Counted from the stretch's first letter, positions 21,105 through 32,588 are shown. The stretch: DNA of 64,000 nucleotides from Prorocentrum cordatum (GCA_963575745.1 CAUYUJ010008602.1:299866-363865); one strand, 5' to 3'. Notes: generated by a model from the sequence alone, not told the origin. Translations and numbers: made by a program.

Positions 21105-21320
21105 GATGGCATCGACCCCCAATCGCCCAGTGATCGCCGACAGGGGCCCGACGGCCCACGCCGCCCAGGATCGCGCGGGCCTCGCTGTCGGGGGCCCATC
21201 GCCGATCTATCGGCGACGCATCGCCGATTCGGGCTCGATGCAGTCTTGGGAGCGCTCGTGGAGTCATCTCGGAGGCGATCGATCAAAGAAGGGGTGTCCC
21301 TCAAGTAGCGTTGCCCCCCC
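21105..21320 (+). mobile_element. Family G element, copy 3 (left end lost)
   Basis: Contains GGCATCGACCCCCAATCGCC, the ATCGCCGATCTATCGGCGAC core and the right end AGTAGCGTTGCCCCCCCA. Its left terminus is missing; the junction is where family E copy 2 sits. Confidence 0.7.
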
Positions 21321-21718
21321 AAAGAGGCCCAAATGGGGCCAAAACCCTAGTAAAACCAATGGTTCTGGCTTCCTCGCCGAGGCCGCTTTGGACGCCCTCC
21401 CCGGCTGACCTGGTCCTACCCTGTCCCAGACATGCGCTGTCTTGCTGGTTTCAACGCGCGGCCCTCCGGGAAGTCCCGACCCCCTCCCCAGGGCTGGTCT
21501 CCCGTCCCGAGCTGAGCCACTCCGGACGGCCCCGGGCCCGGCGAGGGCACCTAGAGGCCGAAAAAGCCAAGAGCCTCTGGTTGTGATTATGATGCTGAAG
21601 AAGCTCCCCCCCCCTTGAAAGAGGGCGTCTTCTTCGGGACCCCGTCAAGTTGATTTGCACGGAGAGGTGCTTTTTTTGTTGAACAAAACTCCATGGAGAA
21701 AGGTGTTTTTCATCAGGG

Positions 21719-21880
21719 TACCCTGGGTTTCTTCGCTCCGCGCGCTGCGCGGACTTCCCGCGGCCGTTGATGCTGCTGCGTTCAGGGTGCTCCGGGATTC
21801 CCCTCAGGTACAACTCGCGCGCGGGATTTTAGGGTTGGGCTTCTTGCGAGGGTTTCTTGCGGCCGCGCCCGCACTGTACA
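21719..21880 (+). repeat. Family R repeat, copy 1
   Basis: From ACCCTGGGTTTCTTCGCTCC to GCGGCCGCGCCCGCACTGTA. A diverged copy lies at 23365-23535 in the same orientation. Its right half belongs to the 472-bp inverted repeat. Confidence 0.75.
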
Positions 21881-22245
21881 AGTCTGGAAGGGCTGCTTGT
21901 GCGCAACCCGAGGCCCTACCGGCAGTCGAGTAATCTCGGCGGCCAGCGAGGGGGGAAGTGAGAAGGAGAAGGCCTTGTCAGAAGGCGGCGGGACTCAGAA
22001 GCCCTCGCGCCTACTGAGAAGCCTTCCGTGTCTTCGGGGAAGGCCTCAGGAATCCTCCCCGAAGGCCGGGAGCCTTCCGTCGCCGATTTTCTTCCGCCGC
22101 TCTTTCGGGAGGGGTGTCGCCACTAGGGGGGGCGCCACTTTCCTCGAGCACAAAACAGCGTCAGCGCCTCGAGGCAGCGAGCCCCGAAGAGCACAAGCCA
22201 CGGCGGCGGCCAGCTCGCGAGAAGGGGTGCTGTTTGTCTGTGTTC
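21774..22245 (-). repeat. 472-bp inverted repeat, copy 2
   Basis: Reverse complement of 16686-17157; see that entry. The inner edges are 4.6 kb apart. The copy borders a 585-bp CTC satellite. Confidence 0.9.
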
Positions 22246-22830
22246 CTCCTCCTCCTCCTCCTCCTCCTCCTCCTCCTCCTCCTCCTCCTCCTCCTCCTCC
22301 TCCTCCTCCTCCTCCTCCTCCTCCTCCTCATTCCTCCTCCTCCTCCTCCTCCTCTCCCTTCTCCTCCTCGTCCTGCTCGTCCTCCGCCCTCCTCCTCGTC
22401 CTCCCCCTCCTCCTCTCCTCTTCCTCCTCCTCCTCCTCCTCCTCCTCCTCCTCCTCCTCCTCCTCCTCCTCCTCCTCCTCCTCATTCCTCCTCCTCCTCC
22501 TCCTCCTCATTCCTCCTCCTCACTCCTCCTCCTCCTCCTCTCCTCCTCTCCTCATCCTCCTCATCATCCATCTCCCCATTCCTCCTCCTCCTCCTCCTCC
22601 TCCTCCTCCTCCTCCTCCTCCTCCTCCTCCTCCTCCTCTCCTCCTCTTCCATCTCCTCCTCCTCCTCCTCCTCTCCTCCTCCTCCTCCTCCTCCTCCTCC
22701 TCCTCCTCCTCCCCCTCCTCCTCCTCCTCCTCCCTCCTCCTCCTCCTCCTCCTCCTCCTCCTCCTCCTCCTCCTCCTCCTCCTCCTCCTCCTCCCCCTCC
22801 TCCTTCCTCCTCCTCATTCTACTCCTCCTC
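22246..22830. repeat. Long (CTC)n satellite with ATTC interruptions
   Basis: About 585 bases of CTC/CCT with occasional CTCATTC and CTCGTCC breaks. The long Leu/Ser/Pro frames here are artefacts. Confidence 0.95.
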
Positions 22831-22976
22831 CCCCCTTTTCGGCCGTGGGGCGCGGATCGCCCTCCGGGGGGCGCAGCCATGACGCGCCTGCCTTGCCGAC
22901 GCTCCCCCGGAAGCTCGGAGGAGGAAGCGGTGCCCCCGCCGCTGCCCTTCGCCCGCCCGGCCCCTTCTCTCGCAGG

Positions 22977-23167
22977 CCTAGAGGTTGACACCAACACCAA
23001 TATCGGCGGTGTGCCTCCACCGAGGGAAGAAGATCCCGATCTCGATGATGGTGGTCATATTCTGGCTTCCAACGTGACCGAAATATTGCCACCAACACCG
23101 AGATCTAGGATCATCTTGCCCATGTGGAGGCAGCCCGCTGTGGTGGTGTTGGTGCCCATTTCTAGGC
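22977..23167. mobile_element. Foldback element with about 45-bp terminal inverted repeats
   Basis: The left arm CCTAGAGGTTGACACCAACA, then GGCGGTGTGCCTCCAC, pairs with the right arm GTGGAGGCAGCCCGCTGTGG, then TGTTGGTGCCCATTTCTAGG. The middle holds a second partial inversion around GGTGGTCATATTCTGG. A single copy in this window; no target duplication resolved. Confidence 0.7.
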
Positions 23168-23364
23168 CTCCAATTCTCGGCCTCCAGGGGGCTCGTCGCC
23201 TCCGCTGGATCCGCCTCGAGGAAGGAGCTCCGGACTCCGCGCAAGTCGGGGCCCACCTGTTGTTTGTTTGTTCGGCCCAGCGCTGCCTGAAGTGGCAGCG
23301 GAAGGGGGGGGAGGGAAATGCAATGCTGTGGGGGCCCGCACCAAGAAACCATATGCTTGTCGTC

Positions 23365-23535
23365 ACGGGAACCCTGGGTTTCTTCGCTCCGCGTGCTGCG
23401 CGATGACTTCCCGCGACCGTTGAAGAAGCTGCTGCGTTCAGGGTGCTCTAGGGTTCCCCCCCCGCGTGCATCCCGCGCGCGGGTTTTCAGAGCTGGGTTT
23501 CTTGCGAGGGTTTCTTGCGGCCGCGTCCGCACTGT
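23365..23535 (+). repeat. Family R repeat, copy 2
   Basis: Diverged copy of 21719-21880, from ACCCTGGGTTTCTTCGCTCC to GCGGCCGCGTCCGCACTGTA. Confidence 0.75.
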
Positions 23536-23544
23536 AGCCCCTTC

Positions 23545-23672
23545 TCGGCCTGGGGGGCCCTCGTCGCCACCGCTGGATTCGCCTCGAAGTCCTGGTCAGA
23601 ACGCACCCCAGGAGAGGTTCGGGGAGTAGCGGAATCGGTACCTGTTGATATCCCCGAGATTGCGAGGATGGT
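23545..23672 (+). repeat. Family K repeat ending in an acceptor-like AG
   Basis: CCCTCGTCGCCACCGCTGGA, then ACGCACCCCAGGAGAGG, then GGAATCGGTACCTGTTGATATCCCCGAG. The copy at about 55700-55791 aligns over its whole length and also ends in a pyrimidine-rich AG, there directly before an exon candidate. Partial copies: 9395, 23185, 50630 and 49340 (minus). Confidence 0.6.
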
Positions 23673-23944
23673 TGCGTTTCTACAGAGGGATGCAGGTTAA
23701 GGAGGTCGCGGCAAAGGCTGTGACGGCCTCATCTTCAGCAGGCACGTAATGGCCTGCCACCCATCGGTTTGGCCCCCAGTGGATCGCTGACGTCCACAAA
23801 CCTCTCGAGCTTCGACGCTGGAACCTCGATCTCCAAGAGGAACTGGTGACGAACGACGACGAACGACGACGACGACGACGACCTGGACGACGACCTGATG
23901 GTGATCCCCCTGGGAAGGAGCCCCCTCATCGGGGCGCAAACTTT

Positions 23945-24070
23945 GGCATAAACATACCAACTCTGAGGTCCGCGCGGAGCGCGCCGGGGCCAGCGCCGCC
24001 AGGGGGCCCCAGCGCCGATCCGAGGAAGCCGCGCGGAGCTCCCGGGATCCGAGGCTACGTTTATGCCATG
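23945..24070 (+). mobile_element. Family B hairpin, copy 3
   Basis: The terminal repeats TGGCATAAACATACC and CTACGTTTATGCCATGG pair, as do GAGGTCCGCGCGGAGCGC and AGCCGCGCGGAGCTCC. A (CGA)n run (23850-23885) lies just upstream. Confidence 0.75.
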
Positions 24071-24149
24071 GTTCGCTCCCCTGCCTCAGGAGCTGCGCTT
24101 CGCCCCCTGGCGGTGACCCCCTCTGGTGGTGACCCCCTCGGGAGGAAAG

Positions 24150-24290
24150 CCCCCGAGGAGCTGCGACTCGCCCCCGCGGGAAGGGACCCCGACGCTGCCG
24201 CCGAGAAGCTCACCGCCCTTCTGCGCGGCAGCGAGGAGCGGCCGGCGCCCCTGGTGCTCCGGGTGCTCGGGCGCTGCGCAATGGGGGGCG
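24150..24290 (+). CDS. Weak exon candidate
   Basis: The frame PEELRLAPAGRDPDAAAEKL continues with TALLRGSEERPAPLVLRVLG. Composition is protein-like with high GC3. No reliable splice sites and no domain recognised. Confidence 0.2.
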
Positions 24291-24647
24291 GCAAACGGGA
24301 GCGGGGGGGAAAGGCTACCCTTCGTGCCCTGCATGGGCCCCCTGAGTGCCCAAAAAGGGGGCACGAACGAAGCACGTTTTTGCGGAGAGTGGCGAGCGGA
24401 GGCGTTCGAAACTCAACAGGACTCGGCTCGGCGTCCGTCCCCGCGCCCCCCTGTGGGGCCCAAGCGCGCCAGTTGCCCGAGCTGCGCCCAGCCGAAGCGA
24501 CGAGGCACGCGCGGGCACGGGGCCCCGCGCGGTTCGCGGCCGTCGCGGGCCGTCTGCGGGCGGGGGCCGCCGAGGCCAGGGCCACGAGTGGCCAGGCTGA
24601 CGGGGCGAGCGGCGGCGGGAGAAGAATCCAGGGCGCGTGCGGGGTTA

Positions 24648-24820
24648 CAGTCAACGCGCCTAGTAAGGACGCGCGCCTTCATCTAGGATACCCTTGCGTC
24701 CTTGCCTCTGTGGCCCGTCCTTTGCCGTTTTCACGGGTCGCCGCCGCCCAAAAAAATCCCAATTTCAGCCTCCAAGGGTCTTGCGTCCTTACCACGCGTC
24801 CTTAATATACGTTTTGACTG
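24648..24820 (+). mobile_element. Family F MITE copy 1 (173 bp, TA duplication)
   Basis: Terminal inverted repeats CAGTCAACGCGCCTAG and its partner ending GTTTTGACTG bound exactly 173 bp, flanked by TA at 24646-24647 and 24821-24822. Internal CCTTGCGTCCTTG and CCTCCAAGGGTCTTGCG match the other copies. Confidence 0.9.
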
Positions 24821-24822
24821 TA

Positions 24823-27115
24823 ATTGCATCTTTCTGGTATAGTAGTAGCCGTACTAATCGAAGAAAGCAGCATCGTTATTAGTACGACAGTAGCAACAAG
24901 TAGTATGATTCGTAACGATGAGAAAATGATGCGCGTACGAATAAGATGGTGCTAGTAAACGGTACGAATGCAATCGGTTAAGAATCGTGATAGTAAGAAT
25001 CACATGAATCAGAATACCAACTTCAATCATACTAACCACGCTTTAACATTCATAATAGAGATAATACGAATCAGGTCAAGCAGGCTACTAATCATAATAA
25101 GCATGCGAATGCAAGGGTAGTAATACTAGTAGTAATCGTAGTCAAACCAGGAGTATAGTATTACGAAGAATATCGTGACATATGGTTATTATGCATAATG
25201 ATGGTCCTAATATGGATAAGAGTAGTATCACTAATAATTACATGATACGAAGAGTAAGAGTTCGCATCAACCATAAGAGTTGTAGCACTGCGAATATCAA
25301 CAGTGATACATACATATATATATATATATGTATATATATACACATATCTATTAGTAGTAATATTTGTTTCGGAAAGTATGAATAGCCATACCAGTCGCGC
25401 ATAAGCATAAGGATCACAACCAGAAGACAAGTGCTGATAAAACGAACCTCATCAGAATCGCAGTGCTGATTATAGTAAGCATAGCAATCCTGATCATATG
25501 GTTCAGATTAATCAAGAGGAATTTCGGTAATGAGTTTATTAACAACAAATAGTACGAGCAATACGAATCAGACGAATCATAGTTCTACAAATAGTAATAA
25601 TGTGATTCTATCTCTTTGAATTACACGATACATAATACGATCACTCACCAAACAAGTGTGGAACATCATTAACAATAGTACTAAACCCGAATAATCAGAA
25701 ACACCCCAACGATTCTTGTTATAACTATCACATCATTACGAATAAGCAGGGTACGGATCAATTCTATTCAGTAAGGCAATACGAATGAGCAGCATGAACA
25801 TGTCATGAATACTAACTGACGTTATAACCATGATGAAGCTAGTAATACTAACGACCGAGAAATAGTATGAAAACTAAGAAGCAAAACTAAACATATAAAC
25901 CAGAATACCATAACTGACAAAGGTCATATTGGTAATATAATTAAGACTTACAGTTACATTCAGAACAATCAAAGAAATTGTTAGTAATTGCTCTCAGAAG
26001 ACCCATGCCAAAACGATAAGCATAACAGTACTGCTTAGTATTAATATTGCACGCATATAGTAACAACCAGAACAGTAACAATATCATTAATACCAATAAA
26101 TTAAAAAATCTTAGGGTGCGAATAATCTAGCAAATGCGAGTATTAGCTATAAAATCATAAGGGCAGAATGCGAATGGTAAGGAACAAGCAGAGTAAAAAC
26201 AACACGGGCGAGCCGCAAAAGGAGAAAACAAGTATGTCTATTGACTGGAATTTTGATGTTAGAAACACACGGTTCATAACAACTAAGAATAATATGCACG
26301 CGAACGATCGTAGTCATATGAATACCGGTAATAGTAATACTCAGAGTAACAATAATAACAACATATAACAACACAATATCATATGTGCAACTATAATGCT
26401 ACAAATCATAGCCATACAAGATAATACAACACATCGTAATACATGATACGAACAATCAGAATAACACTGACAAGAGTAATTGTTACACTGGTAATTAACT
26501 AACAATGCTTAGAGTAGCACCAATACGAACAATAATGATAATCACGATACGAATACGAAATTACGCTCATGTGAACAATCATCATGTAAAACCAATATAG
26601 CTCTAAAATTGCAAGTTTTAATCAGAATAGCAAGTACTACTTCTAAGTATTTAAAGCGCACGAAAAACAAACATACCAGCAATAGAAAGATTCAGCACCA
26701 TAGTAAGAGTTGCAATATGGCAAACCATACCAATATATATATATATATAAAGTTGGTAAGAATCATTTTACATATCCCCAAGAATATCCATGAAGCAGTA
26801 ACGGTAAAACTGCGAATGAAGAAATCCCAGTAGCATCAACAATCATATTATGAACAATCGATTTAGACATAAGAACCAAAATGTTAGCCATAATGATCAT
26901 AAAGTTACCATAGTAGAAATGGCAAACAAAAAAAGATAATATGGTTGCTAACGATACGATTAAGAGAGACAGCAGCAATAATAAAAACACGCATTAATAT
27001 AATAGTCTTCCTAACACTGTAAACCATGTAAACAACCATCGTACGATCGGTCATACTATGAACAACGGATCGTAAGAATCAGACTAGCAAGAATAATAAG
27101 AATACGAGCTGTAAA
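24823..27115. other. 2.3-kb AT-rich island, A-biased on the plus strand
   Basis: Base composition changes sharply after the family F element and returns to GC-rich near 27115. The plus strand is visibly richer in A than T and poor in GG, with many near-triplets AAT, AGT, ACG, CAG and GTA. No ORF exceeds about 75 codons and no homology was recognised. Short (TA)n runs occur at 25314-25340 and 26732-26748. It could be a decayed AAT-type triplet array or inserted foreign or organellar DNA; I cannot decide. Confidence 0.6.
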
Positions 27116-27159
27116 AACAATGATAATAATGCGAGCGCTAAGACTACCAGCGCCCCGGC

Positions 27160-27300
27160 CCGTGCTCCCGGCGTCGAGAGCAGCGCCCCGAGGTGCGCGC
27201 GGCGGGGGCTGCCATCCCCTCGGCCGTGGGAGCGGCGCTGGCCGCCCAGGCGCGCGACCGCGAGGGGACAGCGGACCACGACCCCGTCGAGTCGTGGAAA
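27160..27300 (+). CDS. Weak exon candidate
   Basis: The frame QRPEVRAAGAAIPSAVGAAL then AAQARDREGTADHDPVES is alanine-rich and protein-like, beginning just after the AT-rich island. No domain and no firm splice site. Confidence 0.2.
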
Positions 27301-27309
27301 AGTCGCGCT

Positions 27310-27535
27310 GGAAAGTTTGCCGCTATTTTCAGTCTCTGGAGGCCCTTACCGGGCCTCGGGGCCATCAGAAAACGATGCAGGACGAAAGACGGGCTCCGCG
27401 GGATGGGTCGAGACCTGTGAGGGTCGACGTTCTGCTTGCGGAGAGCCCAGGACCCCTCGGGTCATGGGAAAATCGCGGCGGGGGGGTGTCTCGCGATTGG
27501 GAGGGCCTTGCGGCCGGGACGACGACGACCCCTGA
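27310..27535 (+). repeat. Family L dispersed repeat, copy 1
   Basis: Shares TTTTCAGTCTCTGGAGGCCC, GGGCCTCGGGGCC and a phased AAAACG/GGACGAAAG block with 27820, 31150 (minus), 41930 (minus) and 48120. Confidence 0.6.
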
Positions 27536-27540
27536 CGGGG

Positions 27541-27617
<77 letters not shown>

Positions 27618-27792
27618 CGACGGCGACGGCAACGGCGACGACGGCGACGGCGACGGCGACGGCGACGACGGTGGCGGCGGCGAAGACGGCGACGCGACGA
27701 CGGCGACGCGACGACGGCGACGGCGGCGATGACAACGACGCCGGCGGCGGCGGCGGCGCCAGCGGCGGCAACGACGACGACGACGCTGACGC
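27536..27792. repeat. (CGA)n, (CGG)n triplet array
   Basis: About 250 bases of GAC/GGC triplets. Confidence 0.95.
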
Positions 27793-27819
27793 TCTGGAGC
27801 CCTTCTTGGGGCTCTCTTG

Positions 27820-28060
27820 GCGTCCTCTTGGGCTCTTTTGGGGGGCCTTGGGTGACTTTTTGGAGAGCTCCGTGGTCACTTCGAGCCGCCTCGGAGCGAC
27901 GGTCAGTGTGGCGCTGCGTTCGGCCCCTGGGAGCCTTTCCACCGGGCCTCGGGGCGGTCAAAAAACGTCTCCACATGAAAAGCCGGTCCTGGGGAATGGA
28001 TCGGAAGCCTTGGGGGTCGACGTTATTGAAGAATCATGACGTCGGGGGGCTGGGCCAGGA
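27820..28060 (+). repeat. Family L dispersed repeat, copy 2
   Basis: Contains CTTTCCACCGGGCCTCGGGG and CCGGTCCTGGGGAATGG, then a GACGTTATTGAAGAATCATGACGTC end that pairs partly with itself. Confidence 0.6.
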
Positions 28061-28256
28061 ACAGAGCTAGCTGAGACAGCGACAGCTCATCTTCGGAGCC
28101 CCGACCCCTCCTCCCAGGTCCGAACGAACCAGTTTTCCGAGCTGCGTCTGGCCGTGACGACGACGGGGCCCGCCGAAGGTCAATTGCTGTTGTCTCAGCT
28201 CGCCATCCTCTGACCATCGGCGGGGCGATGGGCGTTATTCTGCAGGGGTCGACACG

Positions 28257-28257
<1 letters not shown>

Positions 28258-28313
<56 letters not shown>

Positions 28314-28430
28314 ATTATTATTAGTAGTATTATTATTATTCGTATTATTGTTATTATTATTATTAGTATTATTATTATTGTTATTATTATTAGTATTATT
28401 AGTATTGTTATTATTTTATACATATATACA
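28258..28430. repeat. (TTA)n microsatellite
   Basis: TTA repeats with scattered AGT, CGT and TTG variants. The variants resemble triplets common in the AT-rich island at 24.8-27.1 kb. Confidence 0.95.
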
Positions 28431-28589
28431 GATGCTTATATATGTATGAAAAAAATGACGTCGGTGGTCTGGGGAGCGCGCGATCGCGAGGGGGCGCCGG
28501 CGCCCTGCCCTGCGCCGGTGATGTGGCGCGATCTTGAGGGAGCAAGAGGATGCCGACGCCGCTGCGCCACTAGAAGCATCCAGGCTAAA

Positions 28590-29844
28590 CACTGGGGAGC
28601 CTGATGATGATGGTGATGGTGATGGTGATGATGGTAGTGGTGGTGGGATAGTGGGATGGTGATGATGATGGTGATGATGGTGGTGATGATGATGATGGTG
28701 GTGATGAGGATGCTGATGCTGATGCAGATGATGATGATGACGACGGTGATGGTGATGGTGTTGATGCTGATGATGATGGTGGTGGTGGTGGTGACGATGG
28801 TGATGACATGGATGATGGTGACAGTGATGACTGGTGGTTCATGATTGATGATGCTGATGATGGTAGTGGTAATGACGATGATGCTGATGATGATGGTGAT
28901 CCTGATGGTGCTGGTGATGATGATGTTGATGATGATGATCATGATCATGATGATGATGATGGTGGTGGCGATGGCTGATGATTCTCATGACGATGGTGAT
29001 GCTGATGCTGATGATGATGATGGTGGTGGCGATGGTGATGATGATGTTGACGATGACGATGATGATGAATGGTGATGATCATGTTGATGATGGTGATGCT
29101 GATGGTGGTGACGACGGTGATGATGGTGCTGATGCTGATGGTGATGGGTGATGACTGGTGATCGATGAGAATGCTGTTGACGATGCTAATGAGAGTGGTG
29201 ATGATGGTGATGCTGACGATGATGTTGATACTGATGCTGATGGTGATGATGATGGTGGTGACGATGACGATAGTCATTATGATGCTGATGATGATGGTGA
29301 TTGTGGTGACGATGCTGATGATGCAAGTGATACTCTTGATGATGATGCTGATGATGGTGATGGTGACGGTGATGATGGTGGTGATGATGGTGATGATGGT
29401 GATGGTGACAATGGTGATGGTGATGGTGATGATGTTGATGATAATGATGATCATGATGATGATGGTGAAGACGATGGTTGATGATGCTTGTGATGATGGT
29501 AATGATCATGATGCTGATGGTGATGATGCTGATGATGATGCTGATGGTGGCGATCGTGATGATGACTATGATGATGAATGGTGATGAGCATGATCATGAT
29601 GATGATGGTGGTGATGGTAATGATGATGGTGGTGACGATGGTGATGATGATGCTGATGCTGATGATGATGAGCGGTGACTTGCAATTGATGGCGATGATG
29701 ATGATGATGCCAATGCAAATGATGATGATTGTGATGAAGGTGATGTTGATGATGATGCTGATGATGATGATGCTGATGGTGATGATGACGATGGTGCTGA
29801 TGGTGGTGATAGTCATTATGATGACGATGATGATGATTATGGTA

Positions 29845-29892
<48 letters not shown>

Positions 29893-30092
29893 GTGGCGAC
29901 GATGATGATGATGATGATGATCATGATGATAGTGATGATCATGATGATGGTGATGATGGTGATTATGATGATGGTGATGATGATGATGATGATGATGGTG
30001 ATGATGGTGATGATGATGATGTTGTTTGTGATTGTGATGGTGATGGTGGTGATGATGGTGATGATGACGATGGTGAATATGATGACGATGAG
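28590..30092. repeat. 1.5-kb GAT/GGT/GCT triplet satellite
   Basis: Degenerate GATGGT and GATGCT triplets throughout, with irregular breaks such as GTGATGACTGGTG near 28829 and 29150. Frames translate to poly-Met/Asp or, on the minus strand, poly-His/Ile. None is a gene. Confidence 0.95.
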
Positions 30093-30288
30093 GGAGACCA
30101 GCAATCTGCTTTCGGAGATCCACGCCTACTTCTCGGATCGGCGCTGGACCGCGCTTGGTGGCGCCGCCAGCCCCAAGTGTACCCTGAGCGGCTGGCCAAC
30201 GAAAGCGGCTGAGGATGGGCCGAGGAGGCAAGGACGCATTTCTTGGGAAATCGCGAGTCTTTACCATGCGCGCGGGCTCTGTTCAGAA

Positions 30289-30410
30289 CTACACCGATCC
30301 TCGCCAGGCCCATCCTTGGCACAGGATCGCTGCATGCGCCATCCTGGCTTTCCCAGGGGGCACGCGCACCGATCTGAAGCCCGGGGTCAGCTTGAGCAGG
30401 ATCGGTATAG
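30289..30410 (+). mobile_element. Family P 122-bp element, copy 1
   Basis: Inverted termini CTACACCGATCCT and AGGATCGGTATAG. Exactly the length of the copy at 34090-34211, but in opposite orientation because it lies in the other arm. Confidence 0.7.
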
Positions 30411-30469
30411 AATTGTGTGTGTGGTACCATCCACCCCTGGCGAAACATAGAGGAACATGGAACATAAAC

Positions 30470-30640
30470 ATAAGGACGGCAACTGATCATCTGCTGTCGG
30501 AGGTCTGCGCGGACTTCTCGGATCGGCGCTAGACCGCCCCTGGCGCGCTGCGCGCGCCAGGGAGGGATGGAGGGATGGGGGCGGTCCAGCGCCGACCACA
30601 TAAACCCGCGCGGAGCCCCGAAGTTTTCACGCTGACGCAG
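30470..30640 (+). mobile_element. Family B hairpin, copy 4
   Basis: CTGTCGGAGGTCTGCGCGGA and CCGCGCGGAGCCCCGAAG pair around GGCGCGCTGCGCGCGCCAGG. It lies in the left arm of the inverted duplication. Confidence 0.8.
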
Positions 30641-30900
30641 TTTTGTTCTTTTCCGATCTGGGAAAGCAAAAGGATACTGGTGCTGCTGCTCCACGAGAGG
30701 CCTCCCAAGTGGAGTCCGACTAGATGGAGTCGGAAGTTGGCCCCGCATCGCCGATGCACCGGCGAACGCCTCGCCAGTGCGGCAGCAATGCCTCGGCGCC
30801 ACTGGCGCGGAGAAGATCGGGCTCCACATCGAGCCACGCCGCCGCTGCATCGGCCCTGCGGCGCGATGCTCGGACCCCAGCTGCCGTGGACCCCGCCTGG

Positions 30901-31726
30901 GAGGCCCAGGCTGTCCCGCCGGAGGCCCCGCCCTGGAAGCCCGCCGGTCGCACTGCCGGCCCGACGGAACGGACTCCTCTCCTCGAGCCCCGCCTGCGGC
31001 GTCGCCAAACCCGGGCCGCAGCCCCCCTTCATGCCATCAGTGGGGCAGGCCGCTGGCAAGGAGCCCGCCGCCTGCTGCCACAGACCCCGAGCGTCATGAT
31101 TTGTCAGCACGTCGACGTCGAGAGGCCTCGACCCACTCCCTGGGACCAGCTTCTCATCCTGAGTCGTTTTGTTGACGGTCCCGAGGCCCGATGAGGGCCC
31201 CCAGAGGCCGAAAGCAGCCAAAAGAACCTCCCGTCGCGATTTTCTCACGACTCGAGGGGCACTGCTGCGGACCCCATCTGGGAGGCCTCCACCACAGGCC
31301 CCGCCCGTGAAGCCCGCCAGGCGCACGATCCGCCCGACAGAACGGACTCCTCGAGCCCCCCCCCGGGAAGAGCCCCCAGAGGCCGGAAACTATAAAGAAC
31401 ATCCCGTCGCGATTTTCTCATGACCCCAGGGGGTCTGCTGCGGACCCCGTCTGGGAGAGCCCGCGCGCCAATCCGTGACGCCTCGCCGCCGCCCCTGGCC
31501 GGCGAGGCCGCTCCGCCTGTCTCGCGCGCGCGACGCGCTTGCTTGCCCGACGCCCTGCCCGACGCCCTCCGATGGGGCAGGTCGGACGACGCCGAGGACG
31601 AGCGGCTCGCAGGCGAGGATGACGCCGTGTTTGTGCAGTCGGGCCCTCGCTGGGCGCCGCTGCATCGGCGGTGCGGCGCGACTCTCCGAACCCACCTGCC
31701 AGGCAGTGGCGAGGCGTCCTGATATA
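30901..31726. other. Spacer of the inverted duplication, no gene recognised
   Basis: Holds two family L-like segments, both minus orientation (about 31090-31260 and 31360-31440), and a partial family Q block near 31645-31720. No exon supported. Confidence 0.4.
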
Positions 31727-31899
31727 CAGTCAAAAACCCTTTTAAGGACGCGCGACTTTGCTCAGGGTACCCTTGCGTCCTTGCTCTTCCTTGCTCTTGC
31801 GTCCTTGAGGTTTTCGTCGTCCGCCGCCCCAGAAATCCCAACTTCGGCCTCCAAGGGTCTTGCATCCTTACCTCGCGTCCTTATTAGGGTTTTTGACTG
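31727..31899 (+). mobile_element. Family F MITE copy 2 (173 bp, TA duplication)
   Basis: CAGTCAAAAACCCTTTTAAG at the left and TTAGGGTTTTTGACTG at the right, flanked by TA at 31725-31726 and 31900-31901. Confidence 0.92.
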
Positions 31900-32193
31900 T
31901 AAGCCCACCGACGAAGGTTCTGAGAACCCCTGGTGCGCACGAACTGTTCTCAGAACAGTCCTGGCTGAGGCCTGCACATCGGCCCGCAAGGCGCCCGACG
32001 CCATCCCCTGGGCGGGTCGGGCGACGCCGAGGACGAGCGGTTCCCAAACACGCGCTCGCGTCGTGACATAAGAGTCACGACGGGAGGTCTTAGGCAGTTT
32101 TTTCCTCCTCCGCGGGCCCTCGCCAGGCCCTGGGGTCGTCAAACCATGACTGGCGATGGCCCCGGGGAAACGGTCGGGATTTCATCCAGACGC

Positions 32194-32327
32194 TTGGCAT
32201 CGCTCGGACGTGTGCATTTTTCTCGACGACTGTCATCGAGGACCATCCTTGATCATTTGGCGAAAAAAGAAAAAACACGCACGAAATCTAAAAATACACG
32301 AGGAATGGACGTCCGAGCGATGGTGAG
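32194..32327 (+). mobile_element. Family E MITE copy 3
   Basis: CTTGGCATCGCTCGGACG to GGACGTCCGAGCGATGGTGAG. Flanks GACG (32190-32193) and GACA (32328-32331) match at three of four positions. Confidence 0.88.
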
Positions 32328-32418
32328 GACATCGGATATGTCCGGGTCTGTCTGGGGCGCCTGGGGCCCCAGGCCTCCAGCGATGTGATCTTTGCCAGCT
32401 GGCGTTGTCCCCCTGGAT

Positions 32419-32580
32419 TTAAAAGTCGGGCCTGTCCCTCTACAGGAGGAAGATTTCAAAACAGTCCAAAAATAGTCTGGGGACGATTTTTTGACTATTT
32501 TTTGGCATTCTGGGGGTATTTTTGGAGTGTTTTCAGTTTTTCACCCAAAATCCCCCTGTAGGGGGACAGGCCCGACCTAA
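32419..32580 (+). mobile_element. Family C MITE copy 2 (perfect 8-bp duplication)
   Basis: Termini TTAAAAGTCGGGCCTGTCCC and GGGACAGGCCCGACCTAA, flanked by CCCTGGAT at 32411-32418 and 32581-32588. The inner part is a long AT-richer stem (ACTATTTTTTGG). Confidence 0.93.
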
Positions 32581-32588
32581 CCCTGGAT

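Larger units (their letters stand above)
30145..30900 (+). repeat. Left arm of a large inverted duplication
   Basis: Blocks in order: a unit around family P (30150-30455), a family B hairpin (30470-30640), then a unit with CTCCACGAGAGGCCTCCCAA and family Q (30655-30895). The same blocks recur in reverse order and orientation at 33040-34370. The arms are about 2.1 kb apart and diverged. Confidence 0.8.

Noticed and set aside
22114-23406. Long plus-strand frame of 430 codons rich in Leu/Ser/Pro
   Set aside because: It is almost wholly translation of a (CTC)n satellite flanked by the inverted repeat; no splice sites or domains.
24648-24820. Initial idea that the TACAGTC...GACTGTA units are LTR ends
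   Set aside because: The termini are inverted, the unit is only 173 bp and flanked by TA, which fits a DNA-transposon MITE.
29566-30267. Histidine-rich metal-binding protein on the minus strand
   Set aside because: The His runs come from (ATC)n, the complement of the GAT satellite.
28436-30450. Poly-Met/Asp and poly-His/Ile frames
   Set aside because: They are readings of the GAT/GGT satellite in different frames.
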